A stretch of DNA of 11,268 nucleotides, taken from NCBI GenBank assembly GCA_025451715.1, contig JANWJY010000035.1, positions 1 through 11,268 on the forward strand, read 5' to 3'. A model generated the notes under the pieces. That model ran no database searches, was not told where the DNA came from, and worked only from the letters and a program-made list of their open reading frames with translations. How positions within the stretch are numbered: position 1 is the first letter of the stretch; each line of letters starts with the position of its first letter. A program made the translations under genes and the position numbers. Shown here one piece after another: positions 5,685-11,149 of the stretch. Source of the DNA: Fimbriimonadaceae bacterium. Lineage in GTDB: Bacteria; Armatimonadota; Fimbriimonadia; Fimbriimonadales; Fimbriimonadaceae.

Positions 5685-7055
5685 TCAGACCAGCCCCTCC
5701 CTGCTCAGTCCGAGCCGCGAGTACTGCGTCAGTTGCGGGTCGGTCGAGGGGCGGACCGCCGACACGATGTACCGCAGCGCGTCCAGCCGATGGTAACTCG
5801 ACTTGTCGCGGATCTGGTCGAGCGGCTCGCCGCGGTCGTCCACCTCGCGCGAGTACGACTCGATCTCGCTTATCAGCTTCTCGCAGCTCGAGAAGATCTT
5901 CAGCGTCCCCTGCTTGACCTGTTTGTACACGCGCTGGATGCCGACCTCCACTTCTTTGATGGGGGGCCGGCCCAACTGCAGGCCCGCCGCGATGTAATCG
6001 CGACGCCACTCGTCCTCGCCCCACGACCCGCCGATCGCGAAAGACAGCTCGCCGCCGAGCTTGCGTTGCATCGCGCGGACGTGCTCCTCGACCGTGCGCC
6101 CTCCCGCGTGGTACGTGGCGTAGACGTACAGGTCCAAGTTGGCGGGGTCCTCGGCGATCATCACCGCGGCGGTGTTGTTCTCGCCAAAGTCCACGCCGAG
6201 GTAGCGCGCCCAGTGCGCGGGTATCCCGAACGGTTGCGCGACGTTGCGCTGCTGTTCGAACACGTCGTACACCGCGCCGGCGGGACGGGTGAACGCGCCC
6301 TCGCAGAACGTGCGGAACTTCCAATCCGGCAGCTCCCTGCGCATGCGCTCGTACTCCTCCTTCTTGAAAGCCGGGTTTTCGATCGAGCGGAACCGCACGA
6401 TATCGACGTCGTCGCGCCTTCCGGCGGTCGCGTCGTCGTGCAACTGTCTCAGCCAACCCGTCGACTGGTACGGCGTTGTGGTCATGAAGATCCGTGCGAG
6501 GCAGATCGCGGCGCGGCGCTGCAGCGCCTCCCACGACTCGCGCAGGAACCCTTCCTGTCCGCACTCGTCGGCCCAGATCGCCTTGTAGGTGGCGGCCTCG
6601 AGCGAGTCGGGGTCGTGGCCGTAGCCGACGAACACTCTGATCTCGCACGCTTGTCCGGTGAGCCTTCGCGCGCCTTCCGGCGAGAACACGAAGCACTTGT
6701 CGGACGATTTGTAGACCGCCATGCTCTTGGTCTTCTTCGCGAACTCCGAGAGCGCTTTTTTCTTGAGCAGCTCGGTGTTCGGGCCGACGATGAGGTAGTC
6801 GTTGTCGTCGCCCGGCCTCGCCGTGCGCTGGATCTCCCTCAAGAGCAGCCACACGCCGACGACGGTCTTTCCGCCCTGCGTGCCTGCGAGGATGAGCACG
6901 AACCTTTTCGCGCTGCGCCACGCGGCGAGCTGTCCTGGGTGCAGGAAGTCGGGCGGCGTCTCTAGGTCGATGGGTTCATGAGCGAGTTTGCGGCTGATCT
7001 CTTTGCGCTGCGATTCGGACAACGAACTGATCCAGTGCTTCAACGAGTTCCTCAT
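5685..7055 (-). CDS. Phage terminase large subunit
   Basis: A 456-residue protein with both terminase domains, which power DNA packaging into the procapsid and cut the concatemer. ATPase: Walker A AGTQGGKT (residues 57-64), Walker B AIWADE with Asp163-Glu164, and coupling motif TTTP (192-195). RNase H-like nuclease: YLGVDFG with Asp289, an acidic segment GEDEW (346-350), and HRLDALRY with Asp425 near the C-terminus. All expected acidic residues are present and the length is normal, so it appears intact. Its first 80 nt overlap the upstream gene ending at 6976, supporting coupled translation. Usually portal and capsid genes follow; here only a repeat, a lipoprotein and membrane proteins do. 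Confidence 0.93.
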   Translation of the reverse strand: MRNSLKHWISSLSESQRKEISRKLAHEPIDLETPPDFLHPGQLAAWRSAKRFVLILAGTQGGKTVVGVWLLLREIQRTARPGDDNDYLIVGPNTELLKKKALSEFAKKTKSMAVYKSSDKCFVFSPEGARRLTGQACEIRVFVGYGHDPDSLEAATYKAIWADECGQEGFLRESWEALQRRAAICLARIFMTTTPYQSTGWLRQLHDDATAGRRDDVDIVRFRSIENPAFKKEEYERMRRELPDWKFRTFCEGAFTRPAGAVYDVFEQQRNVAQPFGIPAHWARYLGVDFGENNTAAVMIAEDPANLDLYVYATYHAGGRTVEEHVRAMQRKLGGELSFAIGGSWGEDEWRRDYIAAGLQLGRPPIKEVEVGIQRVYKQVKQGTLKIFSSCEKLISEIESYSREVDDRGEPLDQIRDKSSYHRLDALRYIVSAVRPSTDPQLTQYSRLGLSREGLV

Positions 7056-7248
7056 CTGTCATTTGCTTCGGTGGTTCTGGCTCCGGTTGTTTGGTCGGCT
7101 CGACGAGGTCGACAACGATCTTCATCGCGGTCGTGTTCTTTGCGATCGCCGCTTCGAGAAGCGCGTCGGTGAAGAGGTCGAGCTTCTGCTCGTCGTTCCC
7201 TTTGAGCTTGAGCTTTAGTTTTTTCGAGATGCTGGGATCGTCTGTCAT
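6976..7248 (-). CDS. Small phage protein, candidate terminase small subunit
   Basis: A 90-residue, charged protein: a Lys-rich start (KKLKLKLKG), a helical segment LDLFTDALLEAAIAKNTTAM, a Pro/Glu linker (EPTKQPEPEPPK) and a C-terminal helix. There is no clear helix-turn-helix, so the small-terminase call rests on position directly before and overlapping the large subunit, and on size, which is short for that family. Its ATG overlaps the stop of the upstream gene as ATGA (7245-7248), and its last 80 nt overlap the large terminase. Alternatives are a scaffold-like or packaging accessory protein. Confidence 0.55.
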   Translation of the reverse strand: MTDDPSISKKLKLKLKGNDEQKLDLFTDALLEAAIAKNTTAMKIVVDLVEPTKQPEPEPPKQMTDEELVEALDQFVVRIAAQRDQPQTRS

Positions 7249-7496
7249 TCGGTCTTTGTCTGCACGAAGATGCGCACGTCGATGATGTCGAAGAGCGATC
7301 CGGCGCGGTGCCTGCTCGGCTTTTGTGTCGCGAGGATCTGGTTGAGCGCGGTCGTCGCGGCCTCGACCTCTGCGGTGTCCTTGTCGCTGACGGCGACGTC
7401 GATGGGTGTCATGCGTACGGGGCCGGAGCCGAACACTCGGCGCCACACCCCGCGTCCTTGGTAACGGCCTGTGAAGCCGATTTGTAGTCGTTTCAT
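7245..7496 (-). CDS. Small phage-type protein of unknown function
   Basis: An 83-residue protein from ATG 7496 (MKRLQIGFTGRY...), with a basic, Gly/Arg-rich first third and two helical stretches, no membrane segment and no recognised domain. A GTG at 7532 would add 12 residues; neither start has a clear Shine-Dalgarno site, and the ATG gives the more natural N-terminus. The stop overlaps the next ATG (ATGA at 7245-7248), so the gene belongs to the terminase operon and is its first visible member. It runs divergently from the plus-strand pair starting at 7568. Confidence 0.55.
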   Translation of the reverse strand: MKRLQIGFTGRYQGRGVWRRVFGSGPVRMTPIDVAVSDKDTAEVEAATTALNQILATQKPSRHRAGSLFDIIDVRIFVQTKTE

Positions 7497-7505
7497 TTGT
7501 TTGTT

Positions 7506-7525
7506 GAGTGCTGAGTGCAGAGTGC
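7506..7525. repeat. Three GAGTGC repeats at 7-bp spacing in a divergent promoter region
   Basis: GAGTGC occurs at 7506-7511, 7513-7518 and 7520-7525. The 71-bp gap 7497-7567 separates divergent genes and should hold promoters for both directions. I see no convincing -35/-10 pair in it; the repeat could be a binding site or chance low-complexity sequence. Confidence 0.4.
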
Positions 7526-7567
7526 GGCTCACGCGCTTGCACGGTCGTCTTAAAGCTGGAGCGAACG

Positions 7568-8026
7568 ATGAAGAACACCGACTGGGGCAAACTGATCGGG
7601 AGATTGGCGGCAGTTCTACTCGCTTTCGAGGCGGTGCAGTTCGTCAGGAATAGCTCGGAAATGCTGTTCGAGATGGAAACCACGCTCAATGACAAGCTGC
7701 CGTACCTTCTTGCTCCGGCGATCAGCGTGTTGTTTGCCGTCTTGATCTGGCTCTTTGCGAACAGGCTCGCTCCGCGCGAAACGGCGTCGTCAGGCTCGGA
7801 CGTTGACGTCGGCTTCGTCGGTGCCGCGGTTGTCGCAAGTGTCGCCGTCTACGCGTTTCTCGGCTACGCTTACTCGCTCATCGACGGAATAGTCAAGCAG
7901 GCGACGGTCGTGCCGCCGGCTCAGCCGCCGTCGCTAGTAGGGATCGTGTTCGACATCGTCGTCTGCGGACTCTGCGTCGCGGTTGTCGTGCAATCGCGTC
8001 ACGTGGCAGAGTGGGCCGCACGATGA
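7568..8026 (+). CDS. Small four-helix membrane protein (hypothetical)
   Basis: A 152-residue protein with predicted helices at about 11-27, 45-65, 82-104 and 122-141 and a polar tail. The second helix ends WLFANRLAPR, matched by WIYGNELGRW at the same place in the next protein, so the two genes may be diverged duplicates. ATG 7568 is preferred over the upstream ATG 7508 because GGAG lies 8 nt before it. The gene ends in an ATGA overlap with the gene at 8023. It is transcribed against the phage genes on both sides, which suggests a later insertion or lysogenic cargo with its own promoter. Function unknown; membrane location is the only firm prediction. Confidence 0.7.
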   Translation: MKNTDWGKLIGRLAAVLLAFEAVQFVRNSSEMLFEMETTLNDKLPYLLAPAISVLFAVLIWLFANRLAPRETASSGSDVDVGFVGAAVVASVAVYAFLGYAYSLIDGIVKQATVVPPAQPPSLVGIVFDIVVCGLCVAVVVQSRHVAEWAAR

Positions 8027-8520
8027 ACCTTGAAGTCATCGTTTCCTGCGTATTCCGCATGTACGCGTTCTGGGATCTCTCCCGCCTTGTTCACTCCCTC
8101 TTCGGCTTGGCGATGTACCCGGCAGGTGCCAGCATTTCGGAGTCGCTGAACATCGTGGTCGGATGCATCGTTGACGCCGCCTTCGTCGGAGTCGCATGGA
8201 TTTATGGCAATGAGCTGGGACGGTGGGCGGTCGTTGGCGGCAGGAGTCACGTCGAGACCGCGCTGAAGACATGCGGACTCATCTATGCGATGTCGTGGAC
8301 GGGAGAAGCAGCGAACCTTTTCACTTACTGGGCGATGGTCAGGGCCGATGATGCCGAGACTACCCAGACGTTCTTGTCGATCGTAGGTGGCGAGGCAGCA
8401 GTGATCACAAGCGTGGCCATCGCTCTCCTCTCGATAGTCATTATCGCCTTGTCTCGTCTGGTCGGTGTCACCGTCACCCGGGCCGAACGGATTGTAGAAC
8501 TTCGCAAAGAGATCGAGTAG
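8023..8520 (+). CDS. Small four-helix membrane protein, possible paralogue of the preceding gene
   Basis: A 165-residue protein with hydrophobic segments near 4-16 (weak), 42-61, 83-103 and 118-147, then a charged C-terminal helix (TRAERIVELRKEIE) likely in the cytoplasm. Its start is fixed by the ATGA overlap with the upstream stop (8023-8026), a clear sign of coupled translation. The motif WIYGNELGRW after the second segment resembles WLFANRLAPR in the preceding protein. It ends 14 bp from the convergent holin gene with no terminator visible in the gap. Function unknown; a membrane exclusion pair is one possibility. Confidence 0.7.
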   Translation: MNLEVIVSCVFRMYAFWDLSRLVHSLFGLAMYPAGASISESLNIVVGCIVDAAFVGVAWIYGNELGRWAVVGGRSHVETALKTCGLIYAMSWTGEAANLFTYWAMVRADDAETTQTFLSIVGGEAAVITSVAIALLSIVIIALSRLVGVTVTRAERIVELRKEIE

Positions 8521-8534
8521 CGGCGGCGGTCGGA

Positions 8535-8753
8535 CTAATCCGTACGCCCCCGCACCTGTTCGGTGAGCGTGGCGATCGCCTCGGTGAGCTTGTCGAGCCG
8601 TTTTGAAAAGCTGCCGAGCATCCACCACACCACCATCACCGCGATCGCGGCGACGCCGATGCGGTCGGCGAGCTCGGTGCCGGGCAGGTCCTGCACGGCG
8701 ATCAGCGCGCCCGATGCGACACTGATGATTGGGATTGAAAGGTGTTCTGTCAT
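8535..8753 (-). CDS. Probable phage holin
   Basis: A 72-residue protein. A moderately hydrophobic stretch (about 8-21) and a strong membrane helix (about 33-49, IGVAAIAVMVVWWMLGS) are followed by a charged amphipathic coiled-coil tail (about 50-70, SKRLDKLTEAIATLTEQVRG). Holins assemble in the inner membrane and open holes that release the endolysin. The size, helix plus charged tail, and direct ATGA overlap (8750-8753) with the endolysin gene support the call. The order is endolysin then holin, the reverse of lambda. It ends convergently against the plus-strand membrane pair. Confidence 0.75.
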   Translation of the reverse strand: MTEHLSIPIISVASGALIAVQDLPGTELADRIGVAAIAVMVVWWMLGSFSKRLDKLTEAIATLTEQVRGRTD

Positions 8754-9187
8754 TTCATTTGGATGTGCGCGGGGTCCCAGCCGATCTTGCCGCGCCACTC
8801 GTTGGGGTCGAACGGGCGCGTGCGGTCGAGCAGGAACGCCTCGAGCTTCTTCCGCATTGCCCTGGGCAGTCCGTATAGCCCGCCCCATTTACATCCTTGC
8901 GTGAGCGCGAGCCGACCGATCATCACCCACACGTGCCGCGGCGCGCCCCAAAGGAAACGCGCGTCGACGATGTCCGCCGCGCGGGCAAGGCCGTCAGGCC
9001 CCGGCAGGTGTTTCGAGCGCATCGTCTTGCTGTGCCCCTTTGAGACGAGCTGTTCCTGTTGTTCGCGCGTGCGGAGCGCGTTGTGGACGATGAGACGGTA
9101 GCCGCTCGCGTTGCCGCTCGCGACCACCGCTTGGACCTTTGCGCGGAAGTTCCCGCACTCCGTGATCTCCGCCAGCTTGTCTGGCAT
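8750..9187 (-). CDS. Phage endolysin, M15-type D-Ala-D-Ala peptidase
   Basis: A 145-residue protein of the M15 zinc peptidase type, which cuts peptidoglycan cross-bridge peptides to burst the host. Visible family features: SGYRLIVHNALRTREQQ (residues 28-44) like the S-G-x-R-t-x-x-x-Q core; SKH (58-60) with ligand His60; AADIVD with Asp72 as the second ligand; the WGG turn (101-103); and DPAHIQ with His141 as the third ligand. All three zinc ligands appear present. There is no signal peptide, so export should depend on the holin. ATG 9187 is supported by a strong AGGAGG at 9195-9200 with 7-nt spacing, rather than the longer frame up to 9244. Confidence 0.88.
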   Translation of the reverse strand: MPDKLAEITECGNFRAKVQAVVASGNASGYRLIVHNALRTREQQEQLVSKGHSKTMRSKHLPGPDGLARAADIVDARFLWGAPRHVWVMIGRLALTQGCKWGGLYGLPRAMRKKLEAFLLDRTRPFDPNEWRGKIGWDPAHIQMK

Positions 9188-9214
9188 GTTGGTTCCTCCT
9201 TTGTTCTTAAACGG

Positions 9215-9238
9215 AAAAGCGCGACGCACGCGTCGCGC
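9215..9238 (-). terminator. Intrinsic terminator between the lysis promoter and the endolysin gene
   Basis: On the minus strand GCGCGACG and CGTCGCGC form a perfect 8-bp GC-rich stem with a CGTG loop (9219-9238), followed directly by TTTT (9215-9218). It lies about 70 nt downstream of the expected transcription start and 28 nt before the endolysin ATG, so it would stop transcripts before the lysis genes unless antiterminated. Confidence 0.7.
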
Positions 9239-9243
9239 TCTCA

Positions 9244-9300
9244 CTCTGTGATCCCGGCTCTTAACCGGGCGCCGGCCCTACTGGTCTTCGGGCCCTTTCT
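9244..9300 (-). other. Structured leader upstream of the terminator
   Basis: In minus-strand RNA two more stems precede the terminator: GGCCC/GGGCC around an 11-nt loop (about 9275-9295), and CCCGG/CCGGG around TTAAGAG (about 9252-9268). Together with the terminator they make the leader a chain of three hairpins. On the plus strand the first stem is followed by CTTTCTTTTCTT and so resembles a terminator, but no plus-strand gene feeds it. Confidence 0.5.
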
Positions 9301-9314
9301 TTTCTTGTGCTCTC

Positions 9315-9343
9315 ACTATACCTGTGGGTAGGCGGTTTGTCAA
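9315..9343 (-). promoter_or_regulatory. Sigma70-type promoter for the lysis cassette
   Basis: On the minus strand TTGACA (9343-9338), a 17-bp spacer and TATAGT (9320-9315): a full consensus -35, a near-consensus -10 and ideal spacing. Transcription would start near 9308 and run left into the leader, the terminator at 9215-9238 and then the endolysin and holin genes. Confidence 0.85.
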
Positions 9344-9359
9344 GGTTTTTGGCGGTTTG
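9331..9359. repeat. 9-bp direct repeat flanking the -35 box
   Basis: GGCGGTTTG occurs at 9331-9339 and 9351-9359, exactly 20 bp (two helical turns) apart. The first copy overlaps the -35 box of the lysis promoter and the other lies upstream of it. This geometry fits two same-face binding sites for an activator, repressor or antitermination factor. Confidence 0.5.
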
Positions 9360-9422
9360 GGCCTAGTTTTGAACCTAATTCTCCACTAGGACCATGGACG
9401 CCGTTTGGGGCCCTCGATGTGA

Positions 9423-9674
9423 TCAGGCCACGTTTTCGCCCTCCTCCTCCTCTTCGAACTCGATGCTTTCGAGCACCTCGGAAAGCGAAGGCACCGAAAA
9501 CTCCTGCGCCGCAGGCCCGACGAGCCACTCGAGCCAGACCACGGCGCAGCGCCACTCCCGCACGCGCAGGGGGCAGCCCGTCGCGATCGCCTCTGCGTAC
9601 CCCACGCGCGCGTGGGCCAGAGCGAACTCCGGCTCCCACCACGCGCGCAGCAGCGCCTTAGCAAGCGCCGGCAT
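9423..9674 (-). CDS. Small protein with acidic tail, third gene of the early operon
   Basis: An 83-residue protein: an amphipathic, Trp-containing helical body (residues 1-60, with AWWEPEF and VWLEWLV) and a strongly acidic tail (ESIEFEEEEEGENVA). No domain is recognised. It starts inside the last codons of the preceding gene (17-bp overlap, 9658-9674) and ends 80 bp before the lysis promoter. Small acidic early phage proteins include DNA mimics and regulators of host nucleases or polymerase, but nothing here settles this. It lies where lambdoid phages carry their late antiterminator, just ahead of the late promoter. Confidence 0.6.
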   Translation of the reverse strand: MPALAKALLRAWWEPEFALAHARVGYAEAIATGCPLRVREWRCAVVWLEWLVGPAAQEFSVPSLSEVLESIEFEEEEEGENVA

Positions 9675-9996
9675 CGTCTTCGGCCAGGCGTGCCAGCTCG
9701 GCCGCCTGCGCCACGGCGGCGATCGCGCAAGCCATCGCCTCGCGGCATCCCAGGTGGAGCACCAGCAGCGAGAGCACCCGCGCCAGGGCGCACTTCATCA
9801 GCGCGACCTCGGCAGTCGGAAGTTCTTCGAGCGACGGGTCCACCGCCATCGACGTGCACGCCCTTCCGGGCTCCTCGATCTCGGCGACGACTGCCACCAT
9901 GTGACAGCCGGTCTCCTTGTGGACCTGCGCCGCGCACTGCCGCGCGTAGCGGCGGGCGAGCCGCAGGCCGTCGTTCACCAGCACCTCGGGGATCAC
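9658..9996 (-). CDS. Helical Ala/Cys-rich small protein, second gene of the early operon
   Basis: A 112-residue protein, mostly helical and unusually rich in Ala and Cys (seven Cys), with no transmembrane segment or recognised family. The start is the GTG at 9996, chosen because it forms a GTGA overlap with the stop of the preceding gene (9993-9996). The frame is open further upstream, but that region is coding in another frame. The last 17 bp overlap the next gene, so all three small genes appear translationally coupled. Cys residues are spread through the chain (CAAQ, GCHM, RACT, KCAL, GCRE, ACAI, GAC), not in pairs, so a classical zinc finger is not evident. Confidence 0.6.
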   Translation of the reverse strand: MIPEVLVNDGLRLARRYARQCAAQVHKETGCHMVAVVAEIEEPGRACTSMAVDPSLEELPTAEVALMKCALARVLSLLVLHLGCREAMACAIAAVAQAAELARLAEDDAGAC

Positions 9997-10217
9997 TTGT
10001 CCACCAGGTGCCAGTTGCCGCAGAACTCGCAGCGCACCACCCGTTCCCACCGCTCGGCCGAGCGCCTGGCCCGTCCGTAGTCGAGGAACGTCCATCTCAG
10101 GAGGCAGAACCGCTCAAAGGGCGAGCGTGCTGCCTCGATCATGGCTTGGACCCGCGTCGGGATCCGGCTCGGCCGGCAACCCTTGACGCACTTCCCTTTC
10201 TTTCTCTCTCGTTTCAT
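9993..10217 (-). CDS. Small Cys-containing basic protein, first gene of the early operon
   Basis: A 74-residue protein with a very basic N-terminus (MKRERKKGK), a central helix and two Cys pairs: Cys10/Cys14 and Cys63/Cys66, the latter in CEFCGNWH with a nearby His70. A zinc-binding fold is plausible, and the charge suggests nucleic-acid contact. ATG 10217 is chosen because GGAGG (10231-10235) precedes it, with a rather long 13-nt spacing. It is the first gene after the operator-covered promoter at 10276-10304, so it is under direct repressor control and is a candidate early regulator. The Q-type idea is inference; the sequence itself is not recognised. Confidence 0.6.
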   Translation of the reverse strand: MKRERKKGKCVKGCRPSRIPTRVQAMIEAARSPFERFCLLRWTFLDYGRARRSAERWERVVRCEFCGNWHLVDK

Positions 10218-10225
10218 CCATAAGC
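10212..10225. promoter_or_regulatory. Operator-like site 1
   Basis: GTTTCATCCATAAG matches 10 of 14 positions of the palindromic site at 10264-10277. TCCATAAGCG (10217-10226) is also the exact reverse complement of CGCTTATGGA (10262-10271). It covers the start codon of the first early gene. Confidence 0.4.
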
Positions 10226-10263
10226 GTGCCCCTCCTTCTGGGCACCGGGCTCGTTTCCGCCCG

Positions 10264-10277
10264 CTTATGGACATAAG
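10264..10277. promoter_or_regulatory. Operator-like palindrome over the early promoter
   Basis: CTTATGGACATAAG is a perfect inverted repeat, two 6-bp arms with a GA centre. It touches the -10 box and covers the expected start site of the leftward promoter, in the divergent gap next to the S24 repressor gene, which is where such a repressor would bind. Confidence 0.65.
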
Positions 10278-10304
10278 AATATACGTGGTTTGGCCCCATG
10301 TCAA
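10276..10304 (-). promoter_or_regulatory. Sigma70-type promoter of the early operon
   Basis: On the minus strand TTGACA (10304-10299), a 17-bp spacer and TATTCT (10281-10276). Transcription would start near 10269, inside the palindrome at 10264-10277, and read the three small genes down to 9423. No equally good plus-strand promoter for the repressor is visible in the same gap. Confidence 0.8.
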
Positions 10305-10327
10305 GCCTTTTCTGAAAAAAGGGAGGT

Positions 10328-10341
10328 ATTATGTCCACGGA
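10328..10341. promoter_or_regulatory. Operator-like half-site at the repressor ribosome-binding region
   Basis: The run TTATGTCCA (10329-10337) is identical to the first nine positions after the initial C of the minus-strand reading of the 10264-10277 palindrome (CTTATGTCCATAAG). It lies between the GGGAGG and the repressor start, a position suited to autoregulation. Confidence 0.4.
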
Positions 10342-10351
10342 ACCATGGTGA
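10331..10351 (+). CDS. Possible 6-aa leader peptide overlapping the repressor start
   Basis: ATG 10331 encodes MSTEPW and stops at TGA 10349-10351, overlapping the repressor ATG at 10345 in another frame. The only good Shine-Dalgarno site (GGGAGG, 10321-10326) is 4 nt before this ATG and 18 nt before the repressor ATG. Ribosomes could load on the leader and restart at the repressor. No expression evidence exists. Confidence 0.35.
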   Translation: MSTEPW

Positions 10352-11016
10352 ACAATCAAGGAGAACGAGAGCAGATCATCGCGCTCTTGAAGCGGAACCA
10401 GCGATCGATGTCCTGGCTGGCCAAGTCCATCGGTGTGAACCGGCAGTCGGTCCAGCAGTGGCTGGTCGACAACGTAGACCCCCGCGACCGGCACATGTGG
10501 GAGAAGATGCGCAGGGCGATCCTGGGCATGGCCTTCCACGGCGACCCCGAAAGGACCCGTGTCAGCGGAGGGACCGCGACCGTGTACATGCGGTACGCCG
10601 GCGAGGTGCCATGCGGCGGCGAGTGGGGCGACCCGCTTGCTTCAACGGACACGGTCGACGTTGAGGCCCAGTTCGACAACCCCCTACGGTTCGCGGCGCG
10701 TGTCGTCGGCGACTCCTGCTATCCGGCGCTCCTGCCTGGCGACCTGACGATCTGGCAGGCGGACATGAACCCGCCCTACGGCATGATCGTGCTGGCGCAG
10801 CGCAAGGGCGACCACGGCTGCACCGTCAAGTCGCTCGAGTACGACGAGAAACTTGGACGGCCGCGATTGCACCCTGTAAACCCCGCCTCCGGCACGCCGG
10901 AGGATGGAGACGGATGGGGCGTCATAGCGCGGCTCGTGGCCGTCGTGCGCAACACCGACGGCCTGAAACGAACCTGGTACCTAGAGACCGGATTGCGGGC
11001 AAAGCACCTTTCTTAA
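10345..11016 (+). CDS. Phage repressor, HTH plus S24 self-cleaving peptidase (CI/LexA-like)
   Basis: A 223-residue repressor expected to bind early-operon operators and maintain lysogeny. The N-terminal helix-turn-helix lies near residues 22-43 (MSWLAKSIGVNRQSVQQWL). The C-terminal S24 domain has the cleavage site Ala85-Gly86 in YAGEVPCG, catalytic Ser124 in VVGDSCYPALLPGD and the likely catalytic Lys162 in TVKSLEYD. These are the parts needed for RecA-stimulated self-cleavage, so induction by DNA damage is likely (family knowledge). ATG 10345 is used; GTG 10348 is an alternative. The open frame extends to 10141, but that part is coding on the other strand and has no domain. Cys125 replaces the usual Met after the catalytic Ser. 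Confidence 0.9.
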   Translation: MVNNQGEREQIIALLKRNQRSMSWLAKSIGVNRQSVQQWLVDNVDPRDRHMWEKMRRAILGMAFHGDPERTRVSGGTATVYMRYAGEVPCGGEWGDPLASTDTVDVEAQFDNPLRFAARVVGDSCYPALLPGDLTIWQADMNPPYGMIVLAQRKGDHGCTVKSLEYDEKLGRPRLHPVNPASGTPEDGDGWGVIARLVAVVRNTDGLKRTWYLETGLRAKHLS

Positions 11017-11034
11017 CTTTTTTTGTCCACAACT

Positions 11035-11051
11035 CTTGACAGCAGGTCAAG
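11035..11051. promoter_or_regulatory. Inverted repeat over the -35 box
   Basis: CTTGAC (11035-11040) and GTCAAG (11046-11051) are exact reverse complements separated by 5 bp and overlap the TTGACA box. A dimeric repressor here would block the promoter. The half-site differs from the TTATGTCCA sites, so a different regulator would be needed. Confidence 0.45.
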
Positions 11052-11064
11052 TCGCTGGTAAAGT
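11036..11064 (+). promoter_or_regulatory. Sigma70-type promoter of the epimerase gene
   Basis: TTGACA (11036-11041), a 17-bp spacer and TAAAGT (11059-11064), just 20 bp after the repressor stop. Transcription would start near 11071 and give a leader of about 95 nt before the ATG at 11167. A T-run at 11018-11025 between the repressor stop and this promoter may help end repressor transcription, but no convincing stem precedes it. Confidence 0.8.
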
Positions 11065-11121
11065 GGCTTATGAGGGCTGGCGGAGACGAATCCCGGCCAG
11101 GAAAGTAAGGGGGAAGAGAAA

Positions 11122-11149
11122 GGCGAGGGGGCCGGCCGGCCCTCTCGCC
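11122..11149 (+). other. Stable hairpin in the epimerase leader
   Basis: GGCGAGGGGGCC (11122-11133) pairs with GGCCCTCTCGCC (11138-11149) over 12 positions with one G-U pair. It is followed by CAAGTTTC rather than a T-run, then AGGAG 6 nt before the ATG. A weaker stem (GGCUGG/CCGGCC) lies upstream near 11080-11098. I could not match the leader to any riboswitch class I know. Confidence 0.55.

Noticed and set aside
5224..6921. 565-codon minus frame covering part of terminase and the lipoprotein
   Set aside because: Only its end (5224-5562) is real. The rest is the shifted frame of terminase and runs through the 10-bp repeats, which cannot keep a frame.
5733..6965. 410-codon plus-strand frame opposite terminase
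   Set aside because: Shadow of the terminase codons; low-complexity Arg/Ala/Val sequence with no motif, while the minus frame has full ATPase and nuclease motifs.
9262..9305. Plus-strand intrinsic terminator (GGCCC/GGGCC then a pyrimidine tract)
   Set aside because: The stem is only 5 bp with an 11-nt loop and no plus-strand gene precedes it; it is better read as part of the minus-strand leader.
10141..10344. N-terminal extension of the repressor
   Set aside because: It overlaps the early gene at 9993-10217, the early promoter and the operators. The HTH domain starts naturally after ATG 10345.
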